This document shows, piece by piece, positions 1 through 9,517 of a stretch of 64,000 bases of DNA (the first letter of the stretch is position 1; each line of letters starts with the position of its first letter). The notes under the pieces are model-generated. The model did no database searches and had not been told where the DNA came from. It saw only the letters and a list, made by a program, of their open reading frames with translations. The DNA is from Chitinolyticbacter meiyuanensis (GTDB lineage Bacteria; Pseudomonadota; Gammaproteobacteria; Burkholderiales; Chitinibacteraceae), in the NCBI RefSeq assembly GCF_008033135.1, contig NZ_CP041335.1, forward strand, positions 2,237,925-2,301,924. The letters run 5' to 3'. Made by a program: the position numbers and the translations under genes.

Positions 1-556
<556 letters not shown>

Positions 557-700
557 CTATGGGGTTGTTATATTGGGATGAAGAAATTAGCACTGAGGTT
601 TTTATTCTAAAAAGTAATAATAATTCTATCGTTAAGCCGTAGGCCCGCTATTGAGTACCTGTGTGTATGTTTTTGCCAAGGGCCATGCTGCAGGCATGAA

Positions 701-725
701 AAAGCCCGTGCGCTGCACGGGCTTT
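701..725 (-). terminator. Rho-independent terminator of the ispH operon
   Basis: A perfect 10-bp stem (AAAGCCCGTG/CACGGGCTTT) with a 5-nt loop lies 21 bp beyond the ispH stop. On the minus strand the hairpin runs into a T tract. It closes the ribF-ileS-lspA-ispH transcription unit. Confidence 0.85.
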
Positions 726-745
726 CGGTTGGATCAGACCAAGAC

Positions 746-1678
746 TCAGGCCAAGCCCTTGGGCAACGAGAACACCACGTTTTCCTCGATGCCATCCATG
801 GGCGTGACGGTCTGCGCGCCGAGCGATCTGATGCGGTCGATCACGCGCTGCACCAGGATGTCCGGAGCCGACGCGCCGGCGGTGATGCCAACCTTGACGT
901 GGCCATCGAACCACTCGGGCTTCAGCTCGGTTTCGTTGTCGACCATGAAGGACGCGATGCCGAGGTTGGCGCCGACTTCGCGCAGCCGGTTGGAGTTGGA
1001 GCTGTTGGGCGAGCCGACCACGATCAAGAGGTCGACGTCGCGCGCCAGCTGCTTCACCGCATCCTGGCGGTTCTGCGTGGCGTAGCAGATGTCGTCCTTC
1101 TTCGGGCCGACGATGTGCGGGAAACGGGCGCGCAGGGCGTCGATCACCACTTGGGCGTCGTCGACCGACAGCGTGGTCTGCGTCACGTAGGCGAGCTTTT
1201 CCACGTCGGCGACATCGAGCGTGTTCACGTCGTCGGCATCCTCGACCAGATACATGCCGGCCTGCGACTGGCCCATGGTGCCCTCGACTTCGGGATGCCC
1301 CTTGTGGCCGATCATGATGATCTCGAAGCCTTGTTCACGCAGCCGCTTCACTTCCAGGTGCACCTTGGTCACCAGCGGGCAGGTGGCGTCGTAGACCGCG
1401 AGGCCGCGCTCGGCTGCTTCGGCGCGCACTGCCTGCGACACCCCATGGGCGGAGAAGATCACCGTGTTGCCGGATGGCACGTCGGCCAGGTCCTCGATGA
1501 AGATCGCGCCCTTGGCTTTCAGATCCTCGATCACGAACTTGTTGTGGACCACTTCGTGGCGCACGTAGATGGGGGCACCGAACCGTTCCAGCGCCTTTTC
1601 GACGATGGCGATGGCGCGGTCCACGCCGGCGCAGAAGCCGCGCGGTTGCGCGAGGATGATGTGCATGTCCGGTTTCAT
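746..1678 (-). CDS. ispH: 4-hydroxy-3-methylbut-2-enyl diphosphate reductase
   Basis: IspH is the last enzyme of the MEP isoprenoid pathway: an iron-sulfur protein that reduces HMBPP to IPP and DMAPP in the cytoplasm. The 310-residue product has the family's usual length. The three cluster cysteines are visible in [10 protein letters not shown] near the N-terminus, [11 protein letters not shown], and [13 protein letters not shown]; the substrate-binding [10 protein letters not shown] block follows. The chosen ATG overlaps the lspA stop as ATGA, implying translational coupling; a longer upstream reading frame exists but merely overlaps lspA. It is the last gene of the operon before an intrinsic terminator. 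Confidence 0.97.
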   Translation of the reverse strand: MKPDMHIILAQPRGFCAGVDRAIAIVEKALERFGAPIYVRHEVVHNKFVIEDLKAKGAIFIEDLADVPSGNTVIFSAHGVSQAVRAEAAERGLAVYDATCPLVTKVHLEVKRLREQGFEIIMIGHKGHPEVEGTMGQSQAGMYLVEDADDVNTLDVADVEKLAYVTQTTLSVDDAQVVIDALRARFPHIVGPKKDDICYATQNRQDAVKQLARDVDLLIVVGSPNSSNSNRLREVGANLGIASFMVDNETELKPEWFDGHVKVGITAGASAPDILVQRVIDRIRSLGAQTVTPMDGIEENVVFSLPKGLA

Positions 1679-2169
1679 TGCTTGGCTGCCTGTTTGCCGC
1701 TCTTGAAGCTGTCCCACACCATCAGTGCCGCACCGATGCAGATGGCCGAATCGGCGAGGTTGAAGGCGGGGTAGTACCAATCGCGATAGTAAACCTGGAT
1801 GAAGTCGATCACGTGGCCGAACAGCAGGCGGTCGATCACGTTGCCGATGGCGCCGCCCATGATCAGGGACAGCGCGAGTGACAGCCGGGTTTCCATATGG
1901 TGCTTTTTCAGCATGTACACGATCCAGGCGGAGACGGCCAGCGCCAGCGCCGTGAAGAAGTGGCGCTGCCAGCCGCCGGCATCCGCCAGGAAGGAGAATG
2001 CCGCGCCGGGATTGTAGGCGAGCGTGAGATTGAAGAAGCCCGGGATCACCGCGTGTTGTTCGCCATAGACGAACAGTGCCTCGATCACATGCTTGCTCAC
2101 CTGATCGAGCACGATGACCAGCAACGACGCGATGATCCAGCGCCAGAAGGCGAATACCCGCTTAGGCAT
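1675..2169 (-). CDS. lspA: Lipoprotein signal peptidase (SPase II)
   Basis: LspA is the inner-membrane aspartyl protease that removes signal peptides from diacylated prolipoproteins. The 164-residue product has the expected four hydrophobic segments, beginning right after the N-terminus ([18 protein letters not shown]). The two catalytic aspartates lie in [15 protein letters not shown] and [11 protein letters not shown]. The ATG was chosen because it gives the normal family N-terminus and overlaps the ileS stop by 8 bp; a longer frame upstream only runs through the end of ileS. The window encodes several lipoprotein substrates, including the sulfatase, the serine hydrolase at 41.8 kb and the DUF4349 protein. 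Confidence 0.96.
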   Translation of the reverse strand: MPKRVFAFWRWIIASLLVIVLDQVSKHVIEALFVYGEQHAVIPGFFNLTLAYNPGAAFSFLADAGGWQRHFFTALALAVSAWIVYMLKKHHMETRLSLALSLIMGGAIGNVIDRLLFGHVIDFIQVYYRDWYYPAFNLADSAICIGAALMVWDSFKSGKQAAKQ

Positions 2170-5026
2170 GACGACGTGCCTCGCCCTGGCCGAACAGGTT
2201 GCCATGGCAGCGTGCGCACAGGCCCGGATGGTCGGCGTGGCTGCCCACATCGGCGCGGTAATGCCAGCAGCGTTCGCACTTGGCTGCCTGCGATGGCGTG
2301 ACCACGGTGCTGGTCTCGCCGGCGGCCACGGTGGCCTGCGAGGTGATCAGCACGAACTTGAGCTCATCACCCAGCGCCTGCAGCGCGGCCAGCGCGTCGC
2401 CAGCGATGGTCAGTGCGATCTCGGCCTGCAGGCTGGAGCCCAGCTGGCCGTCGGCGCGCAGCACCTCGATATCCTTCTGTACCTGCGTGCGCACCTCGCG
2501 CACCAGCGCGAACTGCGTGGCAAGCGCCTCGGCATCAGCGATGGCCGGAGCCGGGTACCAGGTGCTCAGCTGCACGTTCTCGACGAGGCTGGCATCAAGG
2601 CCGCGCAGCACATCCCACACCTCATGCGCGGTGAACGACAGGATGGGCGCCAACAGGCGGGTCAGCGCCTGGGTGATGTGCCACAACGCGGTCTGTGCCG
2701 AGCGGCGACCGGCGCTGTCCGCGCCCATGGTGTAGAGGCGGTCCTTGATGATGTCGAGGTAGAAGGCGCCGAGCTCGTCCGCGCAGTAGGCGTGTAGCTC
2801 CTGCACTGCGAGATGGAACTCATACTTGTCGTACAGCGCCGTCACGCGGGCCTGGGTGCGGGCGAGCTCGACCAGCGCATAGCGATCCAGCGTCAGCAAC
2901 TGGTCGACCGGCAGCGCCTGGCTGGGGCTGAAGTCAGACAGGTTGGCCAAGAGGAAGCGCAGCGTGTTGCGCACGCGGCGGTAGGCGTCGGTGGTGCGTT
3001 TGAGGATCTCGTCCGAGATCGACAGCTCGCCCGAGTAATCGGTGCTGGCTACCCACAGCCGCAGCATATCGGCGCCCATCTTGTTGATCACTTCCTGCGG
3101 CGCGATCACATTGCCCTTGGACTTGGACATCTTCATGCCCTTGCCGTCGACAACGAAGCCGTGGGTCAGCAGCTGCTTGTATGGCGCGCGACCTTCGGTG
3201 GCGCAGCCGGTGAGCAAGGACGACTGGAACCAGCCACGGTGCTGGTCGGAGCCTTCCAGGTAAAGATCGGCCGGCCAGACGAACTCGTCGCGCTGGCGCA
3301 GCACGGCGTAGTGGGTGGAGCCCGAGTCGAACCAGACGTCGAGCGTGTCCTTCAGCTTCTGGTAGTGCGCGGCCTCGTCACCCAGCAGCTCGGCGGCGTC
3401 GAGCTTGAACCAGGCTTCGATGCCTTCCTGCTCGATGCGCTGCGCCACTTGCTCCAGCAGCTCGCCCGAGCGCGGGTGCAATTCGCCCGTTTCCTTGTGC
3501 ACGAAGAAGGCCATCGGCACGCCCCAGTTGCGCTGGCGCGAGATACACCAGTCCGGGCGGTTGCCGATCATGGCTTCCAGCCGGGCGCGGCCCCAGGCCG
3601 GGAAGAACTCGGTGTCGTCCACCGCTTGCTTGGCCACGTCGCGCAGCGTCTTGCCGCCCACCTCGTGCTCCATCGCGATGAACCACTGGGTGGTGGCACG
3701 GAAGATGATCGGGGTCTTGTGGCGCCAGCAGTGCGGGTAGCTGTGCTCCAGCTTCTTGTTGGCGAACAGCGCACCGCGCTCTTCCAGCGTGGCCAGCACC
3801 AACGGGTTGGCTTCCCACACCGTCTTGCCGGCGAACAGCGGCGTCGACGCGAGGAAGCGACCATCGTCGGCCACCGGGTTGTTGATGGCGAGCTTGTACT
3901 TGAGGCCGACCACATAGTCTTCCAGGCCGTGCGCCGGCGCGGTGTGGACCAGGCCGGTACCTGCATCGGTGGTGACATGGTCGCCCAGGATGATGGGCAC
4001 GGTGCGCTCGACAAACGGGTGTTGCAGCAGCAGGCCTTCCAGCGCCGCGCCACGGGTCTGGGCGATCGCGTTGCCCGATTCGAGGCCATAGCGCTTGAGT
4101 GCCGCTTCGGCGAGCTCATGCGCCAGCACCAGCAGGCCCTTGTCGGTGGCGATCAGGTCGTACATCAGCTCTGGGTGCACGGTAACGGCCTGGTTGGCTG
4201 GCAGCGTCCACGGCGTGGTGGTCCAGATGATGGCGTAGGCCGGTGCGTCGCCCAGCTGCACGCCACCAAAGGCCTGGGCAAGGGCGGCGGGGTCGCGCAG
4301 GCGGAAGCCGACGTCGATGGCCGGCGAGACCTTGTCCTCGTATTCCACCTCGGCTTCGGCCAGCGACGAACCGCAATCGACGCACCAGTGCACCGGCTTC
4401 TGGCCCTTCACCATGTAGCCGTTGGCGTGCACCTTGCCGAGCGTGCGCACGATGTCGGCCTCGGTCTTGAAATCCATGGTGCGGTACGGGTGTTCCCAAT
4501 CGCCCAGCACCCCCAGGCGGATGAAGTCCGCCTTCTGCCGCGCGATCTGCTTGGCGGCGTACTCACGGCACAGCTCACGGGTGAAGGCAGCCGGTAGCAC
4601 CGTTTCCTTGGGGTCGAGCCCGTTGGCCTTACGGTAGTCGACGATGCGGGCGTGAATGTCAGGGTTGTTCTTGATCGCGTCCTTATCACCCTTCACCAAC
4701 TTTTCGATCTGGTGCTCGATCGGCAGACCATGGCAATCCCAGCCCGGCACGTAGGGGGCGTCGAAGCCGGCCAGCGCCTTGGACTTGATGATGATGTCCT
4801 TGAGGATCTTGTTGACCGCATGGCCGATGTGGATGTCGCCGTTGGCATAGGGCGGGCCATCATGCAGCACGAACTTGGGCCGGCCGGTGGCCTGGGTACG
4901 CAATTTCCTGTAGAGCTGCTGTTCCTGCCACTGTTGCAGAAAGCCAGGCTCACGCTTGGCAAGGTCGCCCCGCATCGGGAACGGGGTGTCGAGCAGGTTG
5001 ACGGGGTATTTGTTCTGTTCAGCCAT
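2162..5026 (-). CDS. ileS: Isoleucyl-tRNA synthetase
   Basis: Class I aminoacyl-tRNA synthetase that charges tRNA-Ile and edits misactivated valine. At 954 residues it matches the bacterial type. The HIGH-equivalent motif is in [16 protein letters not shown], the KMSKS loop in [13 protein letters not shown], and the editing domain contains [15 protein letters not shown]. The C-terminal zinc-binding region has two Cys pairs, CERCWHYR and CARCHGNL. It sits between ribF and lspA in the conserved proteobacterial order, with 72 bp to ribF and an 8-bp overlap with lspA. A GC-rich hairpin in the ribF-ileS gap could tune expression. Confidence 0.98.
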   Translation of the reverse strand: MAEQNKYPVNLLDTPFPMRGDLAKREPGFLQQWQEQQLYRKLRTQATGRPKFVLHDGPPYANGDIHIGHAVNKILKDIIIKSKALAGFDAPYVPGWDCHGLPIEHQIEKLVKGDKDAIKNNPDIHARIVDYRKANGLDPKETVLPAAFTRELCREYAAKQIARQKADFIRLGVLGDWEHPYRTMDFKTEADIVRTLGKVHANGYMVKGQKPVHWCVDCGSSLAEAEVEYEDKVSPAIDVGFRLRDPAALAQAFGGVQLGDAPAYAIIWTTTPWTLPANQAVTVHPELMYDLIATDKGLLVLAHELAEAALKRYGLESGNAIAQTRGAALEGLLLQHPFVERTVPIILGDHVTTDAGTGLVHTAPAHGLEDYVVGLKYKLAINNPVADDGRFLASTPLFAGKTVWEANPLVLATLEERGALFANKKLEHSYPHCWRHKTPIIFRATTQWFIAMEHEVGGKTLRDVAKQAVDDTEFFPAWGRARLEAMIGNRPDWCISRQRNWGVPMAFFVHKETGELHPRSGELLEQVAQRIEQEGIEAWFKLDAAELLGDEAAHYQKLKDTLDVWFDSGSTHYAVLRQRDEFVWPADLYLEGSDQHRGWFQSSLLTGCATEGRAPYKQLLTHGFVVDGKGMKMSKSKGNVIAPQEVINKMGADMLRLWVASTDYSGELSISDEILKRTTDAYRRVRNTLRFLLANLSDFSPSQALPVDQLLTLDRYALVELARTQARVTALYDKYEFHLAVQELHAYCADELGAFYLDIIKDRLYTMGADSAGRRSAQTALWHITQALTRLLAPILSFTAHEVWDVLRGLDASLVENVQLSTWYPAPAIADAEALATQFALVREVRTQVQKDIEVLRADGQLGSSLQAEIALTIAGDALAALQALGDELKFVLITSQATVAAGETSTVVTPSQAAKCERCWHYRADVGSHADHPGLCARCHGNLFGQGEARRHA

Positions 5027-5087
5027 GGTATTGGGATCGCACGAATTCGGGGTGAGGGCCGGCGTTGCCGGTCGACGGTATCGGGTG

Positions 5088-5111
5088 CCCCCGTCCGCTC
5101 ACGGACGGGGG
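5088..5111 (-). repeat. Perfect 10-bp hairpin over the ribF stop codon
   Basis: CCCCCGTCCG and CGGACGGGGG flank a 4-nt loop; the ribF stop codon lies in the loop and stem. No T tract follows on the minus strand, so this is not a classical terminator. It could be an mRNA-stabilising or attenuating hairpin between ribF and ileS. Confidence 0.6.
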
Positions 5112-6049
5112 ATACTAATTCGTTCGCCGTGCTCGCGGCGCTGGAACCAGGCGCGGGCATCGTCGCAGTCCCGCCCGATCTGCGCGATCAAGGCGGGCAG
5201 GCCGTCGAACTTGGCTTCGTCGCGCAGCTTGGCAAGAAAGCGCACGGTGAGGTGCTCGCGGTAGATCTGGCGGTTGAAATCAAACAGGTGTACTTCCAGC
5301 ACCGGTGCCGCATCGGCACCCTTCACCGTGGGGCGCACGCCAAGGCTTGCCACGCCAGGAAACGGGCGCTCGAGCCCGTGCGCCTCGACGACGAAGATGC
5401 CCTGCATGGGCGGGCGGTTGTGCCGCAGCTGGATGTTGGCGGTGGGGAAGCCGAGCTCGCGCCCCAGCTTGTCGCCCCCAATCACCCGGCCGGAAATCGA
5501 ATACGGGCGACCCAGCAGATCGGCCGCGTGGTCCATGTCGCCTGCGGCCAGCGCATCACGCACGGCGGTAGACGAGATGCGGGCGCCGTCGAGCGCGACG
5601 GTGGCAAGGTTGTGGGTTTCGAAGGCCGTGGCGGCCTGCAGCAGGGCGAAATCGCCAGCGCGCTTGGCGCCGAAGCGGAAATCGTCGCCGACCAGCAGGT
5701 AGCGTACGTTGAGCTGGCGCGCGAGTACGTCGTCGCGGAAGGCCAGTGCCTCGATGCCGGCAAAGCGGCGGTTGAACGGCTGGATGATCAGGTAGTCGAT
5801 GCCCTCGCTGCGCAGCAGTTCGATCTTCTCGCGCAGGCTGGTCAGCCGCGTCGGCGCGTCGGCTGGCGCGAACAGCTCGCGCGGGTGCGGCTCGAACGTG
5901 ATCAGCGCGGTGGCGAGTCCACGCACTGCGGCGGCGCCACGCAGCTCGGCCAGCATGGCGCGATGGCCAAGGTGCAGGCCGTCGAAGTTGCCAATGGTCA
6001 GGGCACAGGGGGGCAGGGCGGCATGGTGGACGCCGCGAAGGATGCGCAT
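5099..6049 (-). CDS. ribF: Bifunctional riboflavin kinase / FAD synthetase
   Basis: RibF phosphorylates riboflavin to FMN and adenylates FMN to FAD. The 316-residue product has the usual length. The N-terminal nucleotidyltransferase domain carries TIGNFDGLHLGHRAML, containing the GNFDGxHxGH signature, and DDFRFGAKRAGD. The C-terminal riboflavin kinase domain includes GRVIGGDKLGRELGFPTANI, with the PTAN motif, and a conserved-type ASLGVRPTVKG. It heads the ribF-ileS-lspA-ispH operon on the minus strand, 79 bp downstream of flgA. Confidence 0.97.
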   Translation of the reverse strand: MRILRGVHHAALPPCALTIGNFDGLHLGHRAMLAELRGAAAVRGLATALITFEPHPRELFAPADAPTRLTSLREKIELLRSEGIDYLIIQPFNRRFAGIEALAFRDDVLARQLNVRYLLVGDDFRFGAKRAGDFALLQAATAFETHNLATVALDGARISSTAVRDALAAGDMDHAADLLGRPYSISGRVIGGDKLGRELGFPTANIQLRHNRPPMQGIFVVEAHGLERPFPGVASLGVRPTVKGADAAPVLEVHLFDFNRQIYREHLTVRFLAKLRDEAKFDGLPALIAQIGRDCDDARAWFQRREHGERISIPRP

Positions 6050-6128
6050 CAGCTTCGGTGGTGCCGAGTCGTTGCAGAATCCGCGATTTTAGCCGCTTGG
6101 GCGCAGCTTGTCAGGCGCCGCGGGCGGT

Positions 6129-6815
6129 TCAGGGGCCAGCCTCGACCAGCCCGCCTTCCCGCGCGATGCCGGAGACGATCTGGTTGTTGCCCACCCGCAC
6201 CCGGACCACCTCGCCGACATTGGCGGTATTGAGCGCCACGCCCTCGTTGCTCACTTCCATCTCGCCGCTGCGAAACACCAGCCGGACCCGCTGGTTCTGC
6301 CGCACCGCAGTGGCCGGGCGCAACATCTCGCTGCGCAGCACGCCGCCTTGGGCAACGGCCGAATTGAGCACGCGCCCGATCGCCTGGCCGGCATTGACGA
6401 TGACGCTGCCCGGCAGGGTGGCGAGATCGCCTTTCTGCGCGACCAGATCGTCCGCCAGTACCTCGCGGCCCGCGGATAGCGGCCGCGAAGCCACGTAGTA
6501 GGTGGAAACCAGCGAGATAGTGGCGGGATAGTTGACGGCCCAGCGCGCGCCTTCGACGCAGCGCACCCGGACCATGAGCTTGCCGGCGAGGCGCTGGCCC
6601 TGCGGCAATTGCAAATCGAAGCGCTGGCAGGCATCCAACCGCAGGCGGCTGTCGAGTTCACCCAGCTGGTAACTGGCGTCCGGCGTGGGCGCGAGCTGGG
6701 CATCTAGCCAGTCCGCCACGGCGTTCTGCAGCGCCCGCATGTCCTGCGGTGCAGCCTGGGCAACAGCCATCAGCCCCGCAAGGCCAATGGCGACGAGAAA
6801 TCGGGCAAGAAGCAT
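6129..6815 (-). CDS. flgA: Flagellar basal-body P-ring formation chaperone FlgA
   Basis: FlgA is the periplasmic chaperone for FlgI assembly into the flagellar P ring. The chosen ATG gives a 228-residue protein with a clear Sec signal peptide (LLARFLVAIGLAGLMAVAQA). The central SAF-type region reads SAGREVLADDLVAQKG, GQAIGRVLNSAVAQGGVLR and AVRQNQRVRLVFRSG, typical of FlgA. The C-terminus is the usual small beta domain with NTANVGEVVRVRVGNN. A longer upstream frame has no signal peptide at its N-terminus and would overlap the rmuC promoter region, so it was rejected. flgA stands apart from other flagellar genes here; its usual divergent neighbour flgB is replaced by rmuC. Together with the chemotaxis genes it indicates a flagellated organism. 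Confidence 0.92.
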   Translation of the reverse strand: MLLARFLVAIGLAGLMAVAQAAPQDMRALQNAVADWLDAQLAPTPDASYQLGELDSRLRLDACQRFDLQLPQGQRLAGKLMVRVRCVEGARWAVNYPATISLVSTYYVASRPLSAGREVLADDLVAQKGDLATLPGSVIVNAGQAIGRVLNSAVAQGGVLRSEMLRPATAVRQNQRVRLVFRSGEMEVSNEGVALNTANVGEVVRVRVGNNQIVSGIAREGGLVEAGP

Positions 6816-6883
6816 GGGCCGATGATACACGAGCGTCGACCATCCCCTACAATTGCCGCCAGCCACCCCGCCGAGATGTTCCG

Positions 6884-8362
6884 ATGCTTGAATTGCTGTT
6901 TGGCCTCACCACCCTCATCGTCCTGCTCGCGGGCGTGATCGTCACCGTGCGCTTGCAGCAGTTGTCCCGCACCCAGCAGGAAGTGCTGGTCACGCTGGAG
7001 GAAAGCCTGGAGACGCGGCATCGCGAGATGCTGAACGACCTGCATGCCGGCTTGAGCCGCCAGACCGAGCTGATTCAGGGGGGGCTGGCCCAGCACGGCA
7101 CGCTGTTGCAGGAGGTGGTGGCGCGCTCGGGTGAGCGCCTGCGTGATAGCGTCGGCGAAAGCTTCGAGCGCCTGCGTGGCGCGGTCGGTGGCGAGCTCAA
7201 GGACACCCGTGAGGCACAGACCCGGCTGCAGGCCTCGCTGACTGATGCGCTGGCCACACTGCGGTTGTCGCTGACCAGCAGCCTGTCGGAAGGGCGGGAG
7301 CAATCGCAGAAGCAGCTCGCCGATATCGCCAGCGAATTGCAGCAAAAGCAGGACAGCCTGCGCGAGGACGTGCTGCTCAAGCTCTCGACCATGCTGGCCG
7401 AGCAATCGAAGCGCGAGATGGAGCAGCTGCAGGCCGCGCTGGCGCAGACCACCGAGAAGCTCACGCTCACCGTGGGCGAGCTGACCAAGACGGCGGACGG
7501 GCGCCTCGCGGAAATTTCCGGCAAGGTGACGGAGCGGCTGGACGAGGGCTTCAAGAAGACCAACGAGACCTTTGCCAATGTGATGGCGCGGCTGGCGACC
7601 ATCGACGAGGCACAGAAGAAGATCGACGGTTTGACCACCAACGTGGTCAGCCTGCAGGAGCTGCTGGGCGACAAGCGCTCGCGCGGCGCCTTTGGCGAGG
7701 TGCAGCTGGAGCATCTGGTGCGCAATGTGCTGCCGGCCCAGACCTACGAGCTGCAGGCCACGCTCTCGAACGGCACCCGGGCCGACTGCCTGCTGCGTCT
7801 GCCCGAGCCGACCGGCACCGTGGCGGTCGATGCCAAGTTTCCGCTGGAGAACTACCACCGCATGTACGAACCGGGCGTGGACCGCACCTTTATCGCCCGG
7901 CTGTTCAAAGCGGACATCAAGAAGCACATCGACGACATCGCCGGCAAGTACATCATCCCCGGTGAAACGGCGGACGGCGCTGTGATGTTCGTACCGGCCG
8001 AAGCAGTGTTCGCCGAGATCCACGCCTACCAGCCGGAACTGGTGCAGTACGCGATGGCCAAACGGGTGTGGATCGTCTCGCCCACTACGCTGATGGCTGT
8101 GCTCAATACCGCCCGCGCGGTGATCAAGGATGTGGAGACGCGCAAGCAGGTCCACATCATCAAGGATGCGCTGGGTCGCCTGAGCCAGGAATTCGGCCGC
8201 TTCGACGACCGGATGAAAAAGCTTGCCGCCCACATCCGCCAGGCCCATGACGACGTGCAAAGCGTCGCCATCACCAGCGAGAAGATCTCGCGCCGCTTTA
8301 CCGAGATTGAGCAGGTGAAGCTGGAAGGCGAGAGCAACGAAGCGGGAACGTTGGTGCAGTAA
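6884..8362 (+). CDS. rmuC: DNA recombination protein RmuC homologue
   Basis: RmuC-family proteins have a nuclease-like core and limit recombination at inverted repeats. The 492-residue product starts with one N-terminal membrane segment (MLELLFGLTTLIVLLAGVIV), continues with a long coiled coil rich in Gln, Glu and Leu to about residue 250, and ends with the conserved RmuC domain. That domain includes SRGAFGEVQLEHLV, VAVDAKFPLENYHRM, VMFVPAEAVFAEI and VWIVSPTTLMAVLN. The ATG was chosen because it places the membrane helix at the N-terminus; an upstream extension is proline-rich and lies over the divergent flgA start. It is transcribed divergently from flgA with 68 bp between starts. Confidence 0.94.
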   Translation: MLELLFGLTTLIVLLAGVIVTVRLQQLSRTQQEVLVTLEESLETRHREMLNDLHAGLSRQTELIQGGLAQHGTLLQEVVARSGERLRDSVGESFERLRGAVGGELKDTREAQTRLQASLTDALATLRLSLTSSLSEGREQSQKQLADIASELQQKQDSLREDVLLKLSTMLAEQSKREMEQLQAALAQTTEKLTLTVGELTKTADGRLAEISGKVTERLDEGFKKTNETFANVMARLATIDEAQKKIDGLTTNVVSLQELLGDKRSRGAFGEVQLEHLVRNVLPAQTYELQATLSNGTRADCLLRLPEPTGTVAVDAKFPLENYHRMYEPGVDRTFIARLFKADIKKHIDDIAGKYIIPGETADGAVMFVPAEAVFAEIHAYQPELVQYAMAKRVWIVSPTTLMAVLNTARAVIKDVETRKQVHIIKDALGRLSQEFGRFDDRMKKLAAHIRQAHDDVQSVAITSEKISRRFTEIEQVKLEGESNEAGTLVQ

Positions 8363-8508
8363 CAACTGCCGCCAGCATGGCGTGCTGGCAAAGCGCGCTG
8401 TGCGCATGCCCGCGCGCCGGGGCGTTTCCCGCTCGGCCATGGCCATGTCTAATTTTGCGTACACCCATCGCGCAACGGAACAAATCTTGATTGAGCAGCT
8501 CAATGTCA

Positions 8509-8537
8509 TTGAGCTGACATCGGCTTTCCCATAGAAT
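8509..8537 (+). promoter_or_regulatory. Sigma-70-type promoter for a candidate small RNA
   Basis: TTGAGC (8509-8514) and TAGAAT (8532-8537) are separated by exactly 17 bp, giving a good match to the -35/-10 consensus. The predicted start is near 8544. No convincing coding gene follows before a strong intrinsic terminator at 8743-8771. Confidence 0.55.
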
Positions 8538-8543
8538 TGCGTG

Positions 8544-8771
8544 CATTGTTGTGCACGAATGGCAATTCGCGAAGCAGTTTGCAGCGAGCGCTATGCCAAA
8601 TCTGCTGCATCAGGTTGGTTCATGTTCTGCCGGCACACATGCTTCATGTGCTGCAAGTGGCCTGCACACGACTTGGCGGCCCTTGGCGCCGTGCAATCCG
8701 ATGGGATACTCCCTGTGGTCTCTCCCTAGAGATCGACTCTTGCGGGATGGCTTAGGCCATCCCGTTTTTTT
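8544..8771 (+). ncRNA. Candidate ~228-nt small RNA, family unknown
   Basis: The segment lies between a 17-bp-spaced promoter and a strong rho-independent terminator, in the ~400-bp gap between rmuC and the ArsR-type gene. It contains local hairpins: GTGCA/TGCAC at 8541-8556, CACATG/CATGTG with a 3-nt loop at 8636-8650, TCTCT/AGAGA at 8719-8732, and the terminator. I see no tmRNA tag, RNase P core or 6S-like long duplex. Short reading frames cross it but lack a ribosome binding site. It may equally be a long leader or orphan transcript. The 3' T tract overlaps the stop codon of the oppositely oriented ArsR-type gene. Confidence 0.45.
8743..8771 (+). terminator. Strong intrinsic terminator, plus strand
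   Basis: A 9-bp stem CGGGATGGC/GCCATCCCG with loop TTAG is followed by seven T residues. The T tract is on the plus strand, so it does not serve the minus-strand ArsR-type gene beside it; it ends the candidate small RNA or rmuC read-through. Confidence 0.85.
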
Positions 8772-9174
8772 ATCGGGATCGCTTGGCTTCGAATTCGGCC
8801 CATGCATTGGGATGAAGCGAGGCCATCAGTACCTGCATCTGTTCCAGAATGCGCCGCAGCGTGACGATGATGCCAAAGCCGTTCAGCTCGTAATAGGCAT
8901 AGCGCCCTTCCTGCATATGAATCACCACGCCGGATTCGCGCAGGAACTTGAGGTGGCGGGAGATCACCGACCGATCCTGCGGGCAGAATTCCTTGATCTG
9001 CAATACGTTCAGCCGGCCATGCTGCAGCAGGATGGACACGATGCGCTGGCGTGTAGGTTCAGACAAGGCTTTGAACAGCCCCGAATCGAGATCCTGGAGC
9101 AGCACTGCCATTGCCCCATTGGCCTCGTCGGTTCGACAGGCGAGGTCTGTCTTGCCGTCTGCGAGTGTGCTCAT
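8770..9174 (-). CDS. ArsR/SmtB-type winged-helix transcriptional regulator
   Basis: A 134-residue regulator with the ArsR winged-helix fold: FKALSEPTRQRIVSILLQHG opens the domain, and the recognition helix region is DRSVISRHLKFLRESGVV, followed by the wing MQEGRYAYYELN. The canonical metal-binding ELCVCDL helix is replaced by KEFCPQD with a single Cys, so classical arsenic or cadmium sensing is not supported. The ATG has AAGAGAC upstream. A possible promoter with -10 TATGAT lies at 9206-9211 on the minus strand; the palindrome GGCA-N7-TGCC in its spacer may be an operator. No obvious partner gene is co-oriented, so the regulon is unknown. Confidence 0.85.
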   Translation of the reverse strand: MSTLADGKTDLACRTDEANGAMAVLLQDLDSGLFKALSEPTRQRIVSILLQHGRLNVLQIKEFCPQDRSVISRHLKFLRESGVVIHMQEGRYAYYELNGFGIIVTLRRILEQMQVLMASLHPNAWAEFEAKRSR

Positions 9175-9517
9175 TGTTCAGTCTCTTTTTATCAGCAAAC
9201 GCTTAATCATAATGGCAGAGCGCATGCCAGATAAATGGTGGTATTTCCCTGATGAGCTGCCTTTACTGATTTGAAACGCAGCGCTGACCAGCTGCTTGCA
9301 ATTTTTGCCGACTGAAAAGCAGGTTGGTGTGAGGTGGGTTAGTCCTGGCTGCCAATTGCAAAAAAACGCACGCCATCGGGCGTGCGTCAGTAGTAGAGGA
9401 AGGTAAAGATCTCGCATGCAAACCACCCAGGTCAGGCTGGATGGTTTGAAGGTATTGTGCCGGTTTCCATGTCTATGTCAGATAAGGAAAAATCCCGATC
9501 ATTTACCTGACTGGTGC
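9175..9517. other. Intergenic region with arsR-type promoter and a terminator
   Basis: This 343-bp gap separates the ArsR-type gene from the end of the epimerase gene. It contains the putative promoter and operator of the regulator near 9206-9228 and the minus-strand terminator at 9360-9387. I see no credible coding frame in the remainder. Confidence 0.6.
9360..9387 (-). terminator. Terminator downstream of the epimerase/GH operon
   Basis: Stem ACGCACGCC/GGCGTGCGT (9 bp) with loop ATCG, flanked on the plus strand by seven A residues, which form the T tract of a minus-strand terminator. It lies about 130 bp past the end of the AGE-family gene. Confidence 0.8.

Noticed and set aside
2813..4597. 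594-codon open frame antisense to ileS
   Set aside because: It is a by-product of GC-rich third positions in a certain synthetase gene; no ribosome binding site and low-complexity composition.
6749..6883. N-terminal extension of rmuC
   Set aside because: The extension overlaps the divergent flgA start and would bury the N-terminal membrane helix; ATG at 6884 gives the normal protein.
8544..8771. 6S RNA, tmRNA or RNase P RNA
   Set aside because: No long imperfect duplex, no tag reading frame and no RNase P core motifs are visible.
8551..9234. 227-codon plus-strand frame across the small RNA region and the ArsR-type gene
   Set aside because: No ribosome binding site; it crosses a strong terminator and is antisense to a recognisable ArsR-type gene.
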